Positions 44,195 to 55,060 of a stretch of 64,000 bases of DNA are shown here, in pieces (position 1 is the first letter of the stretch; every line of letters begins with the position of its first letter). The DNA lies in contig CM057481.1 in the NCBI GenBank assembly GCA_030035585.1, forward strand, positions 4,675,128-4,739,127, written 5' to 3'. The notes beneath the pieces were generated by a model. That model did not search any database, had not been told where the DNA came from, and saw nothing but the letters and a program-made list of their open reading frames with translations. This stretch comes from Dugong dugon (taxonomy: Eukaryota; Chordata; Mammalia; Sirenia; Dugongidae). The translations under genes were made by a program, and so were the position numbers.

Positions 44195-44345
44195 TTTGAC
44201 CAGTTCAATTGTTTGGCACATGGATTCTGTGCCAGGCACTGCTGCAGCCTTTCTCTGAACAAGGCCTCATGGCCCTGTGAAGTGGGGATCAGCATCCTGA
44301 TGAGAGCCGATAACTCGCCAAAGTTCACAGGCTCTGCAGACCAGG
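44195..44345 (-). repeat. MIR fragment
   Basis: It contains 'ttctgtgccaggcactgctg' and 'ccgataactcgccaaagttc'. It is strongly diverged. Confidence 0.6.
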
Positions 44346-44451
44346 GTCTCATTGTACAGTCTATGTGTCTGATCAAATCCCTGTCTCTCCATCACAGCCA
44401 GACCATGGCTCCCGACTATCTCCAGCACCCAGCCCAGTGCCTGACATAGTG

Positions 44452-44652
44452 CCACTTGCTGTCGACCAGATTCCGACTCATGGCAACCCCACGTGTTACA
44501 GAGCAGAACTATGCTCCATAGATTTTCGAGGCTGTGACCTTTTGGAAGCAGATCGACAGGGCTTTCTTTCGAGGCACCTCCGGTTGGGTTCAAACCGCCA
44601 ACCTTTCGGTCAGTAGTTGAGTGCTTATCCATTTGTGCCACCCACGACTTCC
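44452..44652 (-). mobile_element. AfroSINE, 'gctcca' subtype
   Basis: It contains 'gtcgaccagattccgactc', 'ctatgctccatagattttc' and 'aaaccgccaacctttcggt', and ends 'cacccacgacttcc'. Confidence 0.94.
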
Positions 44653-44723
44653 ACGCCTTATACAGCAGTAGGCTCTTCATACGCGGCTGAATAAAATTTG
44701 TCAAACTAAGTCACTATGGAACT

Positions 44724-44960
44724 CTAACTCAAAAGTGCTCAAACTATGGTTTGCGGGCCAAATACAGCCTATTGCCTGTTATTGGAATGCAGTTTTAGGG
44801 GAACACAGTTAGGATCATTAGTTGACGTGCTGTCTCGGGCTGATTTTGTGCTACAGTTGCAAAGTAGAGCAGTTGCAACAGAGAACGTGCGGCCGGCAAA
44901 GCCTAAAATATTTACCGTCTGGCGTTTTACCGGGAAAATTTGCCAATACCAGCTCCTAAG
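44724..44960 (+). mobile_element. hAT-like DNA transposon
   Basis: It contains 'gctcaaactatggtttgcgg', 'gcaaagcctaaaatatttac' and 'gaaaatttgccaatacc'. The central 'gttttattggaacaca' part is diverged or replaced. Confidence 0.75.
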
Positions 44961-44994
44961 TGAAGGGCATGGTATTTAAAGGATAAAAAAAAAA

Positions 44995-45792
44995 ACAACA
45001 AAATAATCAAACCATTGCCGTTGAGTCGATTCCGACTCATAGCAATCCTACAGGACAGAGTAGAACTGCCCCATAGGGTTTCCAAGGAGCAGCTAGTGGA
45101 TTCAAACTGCTGACCTTTTGGTTAGCAGCAGAAGTCTTTTTTCCTTTTTTTAAGTGTGCTTTAGGTGAAAGTTTACAGCTCAAGCTAATTTCTAATACAA
45201 AAATTTATATACACATTTTACGTAACCCTAGTTGCAATCAATCCTCACAATGTGACAGCACACTCCCCCTTTCCACCCCGGGTTTCCCATGTCCATTTAA
45301 CCAGCTCCTGTCCCTTTCTAGCTTCTCATCCCGCCTCTGGATAGGAGCGGCCCATTTAGTCTCGTGTATCTACTTAAACTAAGAAGCACACTCCTCACGA
45401 GTATCATTTTATGTCCCATAGTCCAGTCTAATCTTTGTCCGAAGAGTTGGCTTTGGGAATGGTTTTAGTTCTGGGTTAACAGAGCATCCAGGTGCCATGT
45501 CTTCTGGGGTTTCTCTGGTCTCAGTCAGATCAGTAAGTCTGGTCTTTTTACTAGAATTTGAGCTCTGCGCCCCACTTTTCTCCTGCGCCGTCAGGGACTC
45601 TCTGTTGTGTTCCCTGTCGGGGCGGTCACTGGTGGTAGCTGGGCACCATCTAGTTCTGGTCTCAGGCTGATGGAGCCTCTGGTTTATGTGGCCCTTTTGT
45701 CTCGTGGGCTAATATTTTCCTTGTGTCTTTGGTGTTTTTCATTCTCCTTTGCTCCAGGTAGCAGCAGAATTCTTAACCACCTGGGCTCCACT
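44995..45792 (-). mobile_element. AfroSINE split by an L1 insertion
   Basis: The left part, to about 45134, is 'gccgttgagtcgattccga' and 'ctgaccttttggttagcag'. The right part, from about 45766, is 'ttcttaaccacctgggctcc'. AGCAGCAGAA occurs at both junctions as the L1 target duplication. Confidence 0.92.
45135..45758 (-). mobile_element. L1 3' end inserted in an AfroSINE
   Basis: It contains 'gtgctttaggtgaaagttta', 'gggtttcccatgtccattt' and 'agctgggcaccatctagtt', the reverse of the L1 3' UTR seen at 54.5 kb. It is flanked by AGCAGCAGAA, and a short T-rich edge at about 45137-45152 marks the A-tail. Confidence 0.88.
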
Positions 45793-46530
45793 GAGAAGGA
45801 TATTCATAAGCAATATCATTCAGGCACAGGCGGCAACACTGCTGGGGCAAACTACATGGGGAGGTAGTGGAGCTTATTTTTGCCTCTGAAACTCCCTCCA
45901 CCAATGGACAGTGGATAAACGCATACCCTCCCCCGCCCCCGCCTTCCCTACACGCACGGTCCAGAGGTTCATATTATGGCATGACTAATCAGTGATATTG
46001 TGGGCTCTCAGCACAGGTAGCCTGAGAAGGACACAGCCAATCTGATTAATCAGATTCCTGTATTCAAGCACCGAGGAGGGGTTCCAAGGTCATGAAACAG
46101 CCGCCCCACCCTGGTTGGAAGACATCCAGTTTCCTTGATTTTATTGGTGGTTTCAGCTGACCACATATGGCGTTCTAATTTAGGGGTTGATGTTTGAATG
46201 AAATGAATGTTAATAGTTTGAAAGAGAGAATTCAAAAGAACTCAGAGATGTGTCGACAATTAAGGAAATAAACATGACACTCACATTACACAGAGTCAGA
46301 TAGTGACAAAAACCCAATGTTATCACTCGACAGCTCCACTGCCTGCTTCTCTCCCCTACATGGCTGTGATGTAACTGCCAGCGTATGTGCATTCTTTTAC
46401 CTTCCTTCTGATACTAAGTAAATGACCTAATTCATGGAGGAGAAACCGAGGCACACAAGAGTTAAGTGATTTTGAGAATAATCAGGTAATGAATTGATGC
46501 TGAAACTAGAAACTCATCCAGTGGAACGAG
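45793..46530. other. Intron sequence without recognised features
   Basis: No repeat or exon was recognised. Confidence 0.4.
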
Positions 46531-46539
46531 AATGCATTT

Positions 46540-46740
46540 CGGAGCCCAGGACAACGGGTGCAAATCACTGCTCCACTGCACGACGTGGGATAATTAGCCA
46601 GCCTCTCTGACCTTGGTTTACCCATTTGTGAAATGGGATTAAGAATTCCTACCTCACTGTGCTGCCGCTAGGATTAAATAAGACTATGTATAGAACATCC
46701 AGACAGGGCTAGGTCACAGCTGGGGCTTACCAAATGAGAG
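46540..46740 (+). repeat. MIR
   Basis: It contains 'ctctctgaccttggtttac', 'catttgtgaaatgggatta' and 'cgctaggattaaataagac'. Confidence 0.88.
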
Positions 46741-46982
46741 GCTGCTGCTGCTTCCTTTCACCCACTTTCTGTTCCCTGATCTCAAGGGAACTGGCCACCC
46801 GAGTTCATCTCTGCCACCATCATCATCATCCCTATCATTTCATTTTATTTTGGTATGGCCCAATTAGGTCAAGCAACATATCTTCTATTTCAACAGCCAG
46901 GCGGTGATGGACGCAAACCTCTGAGCTCCACAATCCTTCACTCATATCTCTGCGCTTAACTCCAGACAATAAATAACAGCAA

Positions 46983-47000
46983 TGGTGGTGGTGGTGGTGG
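46983..47000. repeat. (TGG)n simple repeat
   Basis: Six TGG units within an intron segment. A second short trinucleotide run (ATC)n is at 46816-46831. Confidence 0.9.
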
Positions 47001-47095
47001 AGGGGGTGATAACAGCTGACACTGAACACTTCCCACATGCCAGACACAGTTATATACAGCAGTCACTCAAGCCTTAGGACAACTCAATACGGCCT

Positions 47096-47790
47096 TGGCG
47101 GAGCAACAGTTAAGCACTCGGCTACTAACACGTTGGTGGTTCAAACCTACCCAGTGGCTCTGAAGGAGAAAGACCTGGTGTGATAGTTAAGGTTGTGTGT
47201 CAACTTGGCTGGGCCATGATTCTCATTGGTTTGGCGGTTATGATGTAGTCTGGGAGCCATGTAAGGATGTAATCAGCTCCATGATGAGCTCTGCTATGAG
47301 CAGCCAATCAGTTGAAAGGGAGTTTCTTTGGGGGTGTGGCCTGCCTCCAGTATATGCACAGATGTCCCAGCAAGGCTCTAGCTCTGGATCCTGCATCCAG
47401 CTTGTCATCTTCTGACCTCCAGTTCGTGGGACCTGAGCTAGCAGTTTACCTGCCGATCTCGGGTTCGTCAGCCCCTGCAGCTATGTGAGTCAGGAGAAGC
47501 CTTCAACCTGACTCCAGACCCCCATGGTCTTGGGACTTTGCAGCCTCTACAACTGTGCGAGCCATTTCTTTTAAATAAATCTCTCTCTCTCTCTCTGTAT
47601 CTACCCCCCCCTCCCCCACACACACACTTCACTGGTTTTGCTTCTCTAGAGTACCCAGCCTAAGACACCTGGCAATCTGCTCCCATAATGACTACAGCCA
47701 AGAAAACCCTATGGGACAGTTCTACTCTATCATATGGGGTTGCTTTGAGCTGAAATCGACTTGAAGGCACTTAACAATAACAACAACAGA
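47096..47790 (+). mobile_element. AfroSINE split by a solo LTR
   Basis: The left part, 47096-47178, is 'agttaagcactcggctac' and 'gaaggagaaagacctgg'. The right part, 47668-47790, is 'cctggcaatctgctccc' and 'accctatgggacagttcta', ending in (AAC)n. A scrap of another SINE tail ('gattgactcgatgtcaac') follows at 47815. Confidence 0.93.
47179..47667 (+). mobile_element. Solo LTR, 'tgatggttaaggtt' family, perfect 5-bp duplication
   Basis: It runs from TGTGATAGTTAAGG to GCCTAAGACA, with CCTGG at 47174-47178 and 47668-47672. The polyadenylation-like 'aaataaatctctctctc' and a (CT)n run are near 47575-47600. Only one 'tgccgatctcgggttcgtc' unit is present, where the 56.5-kb copy has three. Confidence 0.94.
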
Positions 47791-47945
47791 CACGCATGGG
47801 ATCTCCAAAAGCAGGATTGACTCGATGTCAACTGGTTTATTATAACCTCATTTCACAGTTGAGAAAATAGAGCCACAAAGCAGATAAACGATTTGCCCAG
47901 GCTGTATAACTAGTCAAAAGCAGAGCTGGAATTCAAACTCAGAGC

Positions 47946-48915
47946 CTCTCCTACACCAAGGTGATAACACGTATAGCAGGGTTAGCAGGGTGAACAAACT
48001 ACATAAGGTAGCCCCAAAGATTTCAGCAAGTGCTTGTACAGTAGATACCAGCGACATCTTTTCACGCTGTCTTTGCTTTCCATATCCCAGGGAAAGAACC
48101 AGGAAAAGGTCTTTCTCTGAACTCCCATAATCCTGTTCAAATGATAAAATATTGACAAAGAAACCGGCCAAATGAGAACTGGCCTCAAATTCAACAGGAA
48201 TCACTTCTGAAGCCTTTTTATGTGTTAACACCATTGTTAACAATACTATTAGTGATAACATAGAATCCACACAGCATCCCATTTCCTGGCTTTGGCTAAG
48301 AAAAGATACGGAAATCGCTCATGTCTGCGGTGGTGGTTGTGACAAGTTGAAATCCAGGAAACTGGGAAAATCGCGTAGGTGTGGCTGCTTGGAGGAGACA
48401 CTGAGATCAAAAGTGTTCAGATAAGCATCTGGCCTTCCTGCATCCAGAGCAGGCATGAGCCAATTAGTTCAGACCAGGGTGCTGCGTGTTTATAGCACAC
48501 TTCAGGAAAGTCCCTGTAATTAAACGCTGGAAACAGAAACTTCAAAAGGGAAATTCTGCCACTTTTTAAGCTGTTCAAAACTATCAGGGAGGGAGCTGTA
48601 GATAATACAGCATCGGCTTTCCGATTCAAAAGGAAAAAAATAATGTGAACCGTTTCTTTCCTTAAGGTAAACGTAAAAACAAAACCCGCGTTAATTCAGT
48701 TGAAACTCATTTTGATGACGTGATGTCAAGAGCAAGATGAAAACTGACGCCCATCTCTGTAATGTCTAAGAGAGTAAGTCAGTGACCTGACAGTGTAGTT
48801 CAACTGTCCCCAAAAAACCTTCTCACAGTTCCTAGCAACACCTATTCAACAAACCAACCCTGGCTGCAGACAGCACTATTAGCGGTGCTACCACAATAAC
48901 TAGCCCTCAGATGGA
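47946..48915. other. Intron sequence without recognised features
   Basis: No repeat or exon was recognised. The minus-strand frame of 122 codons at 47914-48282 partly overlaps the MIR and has no recognisable domain. Confidence 0.4.
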
Positions 48916-48917
48916 GA

Positions 48918-49122
48918 ACTGGCAAACTCCTCCTGTAAGGGCCGGACGGTAAATAGTTAAGGCTCTCCCTGTCCTAACCACTCAGCTCTGCCGTTATAGT
49001 ATGAAAGCAGCCCCAGACAATACGTAAGTAATGAATGTGGCTATGTTCGAATAAAACTTTATTTACAAAAACAGGCAGTGGGCCAAATTTGGCCTGTGGA
49101 CTGTAGTTTGCCAACCTCTGAT
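48918..49122 (-). mobile_element. hAT-like DNA transposon
   Basis: It contains 'gaactggcaaactcctcctg', 'aataaaactttatttacaaa' and 'gtagtttgccaacctctg'. This is the best-preserved copy of the family here: both ends show the inverted GGCAAACT/AGTTTGCC. Confidence 0.85.
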
Positions 49123-49189
49123 TTAGAAGACATGGAATCTATGCCAGATACCATTCTTTGTCTGTGCTTGCCTGATCTTAATGTATTTA

Positions 49190-49350
49190 ACACTAATATC
49201 TGCAAGGCTGGGACTTTCATTATTCCCATTTTAAAGAAGTGGAAACTCAGATACAGAGAGATTGAAGCAATTTGTGTAGGATCACACGGCTGCCAAGTTG
49301 GAGAGCCGGAATCCAAACCCAGGACAGCCTGAATGCTGAAGGGCTGTTCC
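49190..49350 (-). repeat. MIR fragment
   Basis: It contains 'cccattttaaagaagtggaa', 'gtaggatcacacggctgcc' and 'ggaatccaaacccagga'. Confidence 0.82.
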
Positions 49351-50084
49351 AGAATCCTTGCTCAGTAGTGCTCCCAAGAGTCAAATTTCAAATAAAAAAT
49401 AATAAAACTTCCTTTCTATACAATTATTCCATAATGCAGGTTTTCTACAAAAACTCATTCCAAAGGTCTAACTGCCTATTCCTGGGAAGAAATGAGATTA
49501 CTTTGCAGGTGGATAACATTAGTCGTTTTGGCCTTCAGCACCAAGAAGGCAAGGACAAAATCAATAAATAAAAAGATTTCCTCATGAGAGTAAAATTTTC
49601 CCAAGGGCAGGCATTTCACCTTGATTAGCACTTACTGGCACTCAATGGATCGAAGGATAGATAGACATGTGATAAAAGGAGCTTGAAGTTCACATACACA
49701 AAACAGACAAGAATCCCTCAAACTACATCAACTTACTTCTGCTCCATCTTCCTGCTGCTGGATTAAAAAGACACCGACTCCCATGTCTGTCTAATATTTT
49801 AATTTTTCCCGAAATTCCCTTGTTCTATGATTTGTTCTCTTCTCTCAAAGTCCATGCAAGGTATTTTTTCAGAAACTTCAGCCATTTAGCCTTGGACGGT
49901 TTGTGCAGAGGTCTTACTTGCCAGGGTCAGTCATAATGGGGTTGGAGTGACACTGAGAGATTAGGTCCAGTTAAGTATTTCTTCACTGGCTCCTTTAACA
50001 GAGCCTATATGATAAGCTTCCATCAAGACTGAAAGAAGCAGGTGGTGACCCTAGTAGAGGACAGAGAAGGAGAGGGCCTGGGAG
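49351..50084. other. Intron sequence without recognised features
   Basis: No repeat or exon was recognised. Confidence 0.4.
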
Positions 50085-50235
50085 TGACACTAGGCAGCTG
50101 ATGTCACAAAGACCTTGGTTTAACTCTAGGCTGGGTTACTTCTCAAGGTGTGACCCTCAGACAAGTCACCCAGCCTCCGCGTGCATCACTTGCCTTTTCT
50201 ATACAGTGGGGTCCATGGTTGTTCCATCTCAGAGG
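50085..50235 (+). repeat. MIR fragment
   Basis: It contains 'gaccttggtttaactctagg' and 'gacaagtcacccagcctcc'. Confidence 0.7.
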
Positions 50236-50629
50236 GTTTCTGGAGGATTCTGTGATGCCTGCTGGGCTGCTGAGCCCATGTTTAGTTCAGGCACAATGGC
50301 GGTGAAGAGTCTTTGGTTTCTAGACCTGTCACCTGACACCCTGCCCCCTTTGTTTCTCATTTCGTTTTTCCGTATTCCCAAAGGAGATACATGCTTCCCA
50401 AGTCCTCTCTTAGTGATACAAACCAAGGCAGCGACAGTGCTTCCTTTGGCCTGCAATCAGTTCATAGAGAGAACAAACAGCCTGCCAGGTGTATTTACGG
50501 TAAAACGTTAACAAAAAAGAAATGCTGTCACTCCCTTCTTTGCTTGTTGTTGTCAGGCCACTTGGTACCTGATGTGTTCCAGAGGAAAGCAATGTCTGAA
50601 TCTCTTCCTTTGCAGTGCTAATCACTGTC

Positions 50630-51300
50630 TTCTTTGTGAAATGTAACACACGTACTGAAAGGTGTGTACATTTACGTACCACTGACAACTCTAAAGTGAA
50701 CCCCAATGTGACCTCCAACCAGGAAAAAAGGAGACTGTTGCCACCCTCCCAGGCCAGTCCCTCATCACAAAGCTAACCACCACCCACAATTTTGAGATTA
50801 TCATACTTTTCTTTTCTTTTAATTTTACCTCCTACATATGCATTCTTAAACAATGTAACTTAAGTTTTCTCATTTTGAACTTCATGTTGATGAACAGTCT
50901 ATGTATTCTTGGTAGCTTGCTTTGTTTGTTCAACTTTATAGTCTCGGACGCACCCATGCTGTTCACTGGCGTCCGCTCCTTTTCAAAATGGTGACATGTC
51001 TACTGCATGAATACACCACACCGCGTTTGTCCAGCCGGCTAACGATGAGCCTTTCTAGGTTTGGGCAATCAGGGAAAACACAACCACAGACATTGTTGTA
51101 CACGTCTCTTACAGTACTTGGACCTAAGATTGAGCTGCTGGATCAATTTTACTAGACACTGCCAAATTGTTTTTCAAAGAGTGGTTGTACTAACTTACCC
51201 TCTTATCTGCAATGTATGAGAGTTCCCAGGATTCCAATATCCTTGCCAACACTTGAGACTGTCAGGTTTTTAAAAACTTATGACTATCTAGTGGGTGCTG
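50630..51300 (-). mobile_element. L1 3' region
   Basis: It contains 'tgctggatcaattttactag', 'attgtttttcaaagagtgg' and 'cttgccaacacttgagact', the reversed L1 pattern. Confidence 0.75.
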
Positions 51301-51302
51301 CT

Positions 51303-51322
51303 AGATATATATATGTGTGCGT

Positions 51323-51367
<45 letters not shown>
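51303..51367. repeat. (TA)n(CA)n microsatellite
   Basis: ATATATATATGTGTGCG leads into about 18 CA units. Confidence 0.95.
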
Positions 51368-51368
<1 letters not shown>

Positions 51369-51428
51369 GCTTTGTGGATATATTGTTTTTGAGAAATTAG
51401 CATTTAATATGCATGGGTTATTGCTTAA

Positions 51429-51638
51429 CTAGAGTCCCAGGGTGGTGCAAATGGTTAATGCATTTGGCTGCTAAACAAAAGGTTAGCAGTTTGAGTCCTC
51501 CCGCATGTGCCTCGGAAAAAAGGCCTGATGATCTACTTCTGAAAAATCAACCACTGACAACCCTATGGAGCGTAAACTACTCTGACACACACAAGGTCAC
51601 CACGAGTCAGAACTGACTCAGTGGCAACTGGTACTGGT
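51429..51638 (+). mobile_element. AfroSINE, 'gcctgatgatctacttc' subtype
   Basis: It contains 'gagtcccagggtggtgcaaa', 'ggcctgatgatctacttct' and 'gtcaccacgagtcagaact'. Confidence 0.93.
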
Positions 51639-51644
51639 ACCCCT

Positions 51645-52180
51645 TTACAAATGGTAAAACGCATAAATCTTAAGTGGACAACTCAATAAAATCTTATGTT
51701 ACACCTATGTACTCATCCCTCAGATCAAGATATAATATTAAAAACACCCCAGAAAATTCCCTCATGTCCCGTCTCATTCAATATACATCCCCCAGCCCAC
51801 TATTCTGACTTTTATCAACATGAATTCGTCTTGCCTGTTCTTCAACTTCACATAAAAGGAACCACGCAGTATGTACTCTCTGGTTTTTCTGTAAATCAGT
51901 GATTACCCAGTATTCACTGCTGCATAATATTCCATTGTATGAATATACTGCAATTTATATATCCATTCTCCCCTTGACGGACATTTGCGCTGCTGCCAGT
52001 GTTTGGCTATCAGGAACATATTCTCTGTACAAGTCTCTCTGGGGACAGTTCTCTTGAGTACATACTTTAGAGTGGAATTGCAGGCTGAGAGGGTAGAGGG
52101 TACATGTAACTTAAGCAGAAATGGCACCATGGCTTTCAGAAGGGGCTGGGCCACCTGTGTCCCCACAGCACTGTAGCAGA
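51645..52180 (-). mobile_element. L1 ORF2 end and 3' region
   Basis: The minus strand encodes IHTMEYYAAVN, like the conserved C-terminal string of L1 ORF2 proteins. The plus strand shows 'taatattccattgtatgaa' and 'tggctatcaggaacatattc'. Confidence 0.88.
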
Positions 52181-52285
52181 GCACCGGCAACATACCCTGG
52201 TGCAAGTTTCTCTTTAAACAGGATACCTGTAGCCCACGCGACACTGCGTACTCGGTCTACAGACTCTTCCAAGTTATCCTTTATT

Positions 52286-52488
52286 CTACCAGTTACTATA
52301 GATTTGATTCCCATTCATGGTGACCCCATGTGTATCACGGTAGAACTGTTCCATAGGGTTTTCAATGGCTGATTTTTTGGAAGAAGATCATCAGGTCTTT
52401 CGTCTAAGATGCCTCTGGGTGGACACGAACCTCCAATCGTTTGGTTAGCAGTCGAGCGCATTAACAATTTGCACCACCCAGGGACTCT
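52286..52488 (-). mobile_element. AfroSINE, 'ttttcaatggctgattt' subtype
   Basis: It contains 'gatttgattcccattcatgg', 'tttcaatggctgattttttg' and 'caccacccagggactct'. Confidence 0.94.
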
Positions 52489-53420
52489 AGTCTTCATTCT
52501 AGAAACCTCCACCTCAGCAGATGGGACGTGGGAAGAAGAACAGACGTGAAGGCACCAGCATTTACCACGACGTGAAAACACTGGCGGGACAGTCACTTCA
52601 TACATAGCTGCCATTTATTCCTTTCCTCTCTGCTAGAGGCTGGGATTGACTCTAGCTCTTCCAGGACATTTGTCCACAGATTTGGTGAGTAGACGATGAG
52701 TGTCCCAGGACAGGGAAGAAAAGGGGTGAAAAATATCCCAAAAGTGAGCCACGTGAATAAATGAGTCACTCAGGGAAGGTATTCTGCAAGGAAGTTTTGA
52801 TCTTGTCATAGCCAATTTCCACTGCTAAGCTTTGACAAGAAAAGCTTACAAGAGCCTCATTTTGTGACATTAATAAAAGGGTTATCTCAGCTGATAATTT
52901 ATTTGTACTTTCACTGATAGCTTTCTCGGAAGGGCCTGAGGAGGGAGGCAGGGCAAGCAGCCTTCTTGCTCGGGCCAGTGGACCATCTCATTGCGTCTGA
53001 AGTGATTTGTAACCTTCTCGTCACATTTCCTCTGAAGGAGAAAGAAGCCATTCTGCTCACTAAGGTGGGATGCTCAGCCAGAGAGGAGGATGGCAAAGGA
53101 GGGGCAAACAGACAGCCTGCAACAACAAAACCATCACTACCACCAAGTTTCCTTTCAAAAACGTAAAAATGGTCTTTTTCAGATGATTGAAATGAGGAGG
53201 TAGTTTAGTGTTTGGATGCCTTTTTGACTGTATTCTAGAACACGTAGACAAACAGCCCCTTGGATTTTCTTTGGGAAGGTACTATGAAAAGGAATAGGAA
53301 GAAAGTAATCTAAAAACTTGAGATAAAAAAATATAGAGTTTTTAATTGACAGAGTACGTGATGTAACAGCATTGGCCAATCAGATAAAACTTCTTTTAAA
53401 GGAAGACTATAGGTCTAGAG
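52489..53420. other. Intron sequence without recognised features
   Basis: No repeat or exon was recognised. Confidence 0.4.
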
Positions 53421-53423
53421 AGG

Positions 53424-53765
53424 GCAGTGGTGGTTCAATGGTAGAATTCTCATCTTCCACGCGGGAGACCTGGGTTCAATTCACGGCCAACATACCTCAT
53501 GTGCAGCCACCACCCGTCTCTCGGTGGTTTGTATGTTGCTGTGATGCTGAACAGGGTTCAGTGGCGCTCACAGACTAAGACAGACTAGGAGGAAAAGCCT
53601 GGGGATCTACTTCTGAAAACCAGCCAATGAAAACTCCATGGATCACAAAGGTCTGATCTGCAACCAATTATGAGGCTGGTGCAGGACTGGCCAGAATTTC
53701 ACTCCATTGTGTCTAGGGTTGCCACAATTTGGGGCTGACTCCCTGGCAGCTGACAACAGCATCGG
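53424..53765 (+). mobile_element. tRNA-Gly-headed SINE with RTE-like 3' end, near complete
   Basis: The head (53424-53490) matches tRNA-Gly: 'cagtggtggttcaatggtag', 'aattctcatcttccacgcg' and 'ggttcaattcacggcca'. A box TGGTTCAATGG and B box GGTTCAATTC are present. The anticodon loop CTTCCAC gives TCC. The middle (53490-53600) is unique to this SINE. Then come an AfroSINE-like 'gcctggggatctacttctg' and a terminal ~90 bp like the RTE LINE end at 1318-1410 ('gcaggactggccagaatttc', 'agggttgccacaatttgg', 'gcagctgacaacag'). Confidence 0.9.
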
Positions 53766-54224
53766 TATTTCTACATCAACTCACATATAGGTTTATTTAT
53801 AAAATCGGTTATTTGAGTCAGAAGACTAATATTTATATCAGGCGTGGCTACCTTTGAGCTCTGGCCTTGTACTCAGAAGGCGGTTAGTATCCTGAGTCAA
53901 TGCAGTGAACAGAATTCACACTATCACCTATATTTTTCCTCTCCAGTGAATGCTGGTGGTAGCATATGTAAAATACTTAATACATTTTGGTGCTTCCATG
54001 TATTGCTCGATGTCTAGACAAGAATCAATGAGAAATCACCTCTCCATTCTACTTATATTTCTTCATGGCCCTCAGTCGGTGAGAATCACAATTTCAGCAG
54101 AAGAATGGATGCACAAGAAATGGCACTTTTTGTCACCAGGAGGTTTCTAGGGTGTCTTTCTCCAGCATCAGAGAAGCAATGTTGCCACAGGCAGATCCTC
54201 AAACAAACCATGTGCTTTCCTACC
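53766..54224. other. Intron sequence without recognised features
   Basis: No repeat or exon was recognised. Confidence 0.4.
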
Positions 54225-54500
54225 ACCAGTCATCTTCATCAACACTAGTCCCTACTCTTCCTTCTCTGCCCGGACAATCTTCATTCATTCACTCTTTAGG
54301 TCTCAATGGTCACTTTCTCTAAGGAGCCTTCTCTAAACCCCCACATCTGAGTTAATTTGCTACTCCCCACCCATTAATTACATGTTGAACTTGTCTCTCC
54401 CAAAAGTATGAGAACTCAAGATCCATGTCTACTTTGTTCTCTACTCCAGGCTGAGCACCACTCTGTGGTATACTTAGATCAGGCACTCAATAAGAACTGA
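54225..54500 (-). repeat. L2 relic
   Basis: It contains 'caatcttcattcattcactc', 'tgagaactcaagatccatg' and 'gatcaggcactcaataag', the reversed L2 3' end. Confidence 0.75.
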
Positions 54501-54509
54501 CATGACAGA

Positions 54510-55060
54510 CACGCACTGTTTATAAGAACCTCTGACCATCTGAAAAGTGAGGAGGTTCAATCATGGCCTCCTCTACCTTGAGACCAGAACTAGATGGTGC
54601 CCGACTGCCATTACTGCACGTTCCAGTCATGGTCACAGTATATGGATCCTGATAGAAAGGGGAAAAAATGTGGAACAAAACTTCAGATTCTCAAAGAATC
54701 GAGACTTACTGGATCCATTGAGACTGGAAGAATCCCTGAGACTACTGCTCTTCAACTAAATAGCAGGCTCACGCAAAATGTAAAGAATTTCATCGTTGAG
54801 AACTGTGCTCTTTTAAAAAATTATCTATATGAGATCAAATGGACAATGGCTACTCTAAAGCACAGATGAAAAGTTTAGGGGGCAGCGAGACTAAGTTAAT
54901 GGAAATGGAACAACTAGAAAGGAAACAATGAGAATGTTGACACAAACTGAAGAATGTAACCAATGTCACAGAACATTATGTGTAGAAATTGTTGAACGGG
55001 AACCTGTTTTGCTGTGTATACTTTCATCAAAAATACAATTTTATTTTTTTTTAAAGTGAG
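54510..55060 (+). mobile_element. L1 3' end, plus orientation
   Basis: It contains 'gaccagaactagatggtgcc', 'cgagacttactggatccatt' and 'agaaattgttgaacgggaa', and ends 'catcaaaaatacaatttta'. It parallels 13.84-14.62 kb. Confidence 0.85.

Larger units (their letters stand above)
47008..47945 (-). repeat. MIR split by a SINE that is split by an LTR
   Basis: The left part is 'gaacacttcccacatgccag'. The right part, from about 47830, is 'acctcatttcacagttgag' and 'gatttgcccaggctgtat'. Everything between is the AfroSINE and the LTR it contains. Confidence 0.82.

Noticed and set aside
51903-52244. 113-codon minus-strand frame as a gene
   Set aside because: It contains an L1 ORF2 C-terminal string (HTMEYYAAVN) and lies in an L1 fragment.
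53424-53490. Functional tRNA-Gly gene
   Set aside because: The acceptor stem does not pair well, no T-run terminator follows, and the sequence continues into a SINE body with an RTE-like tail.
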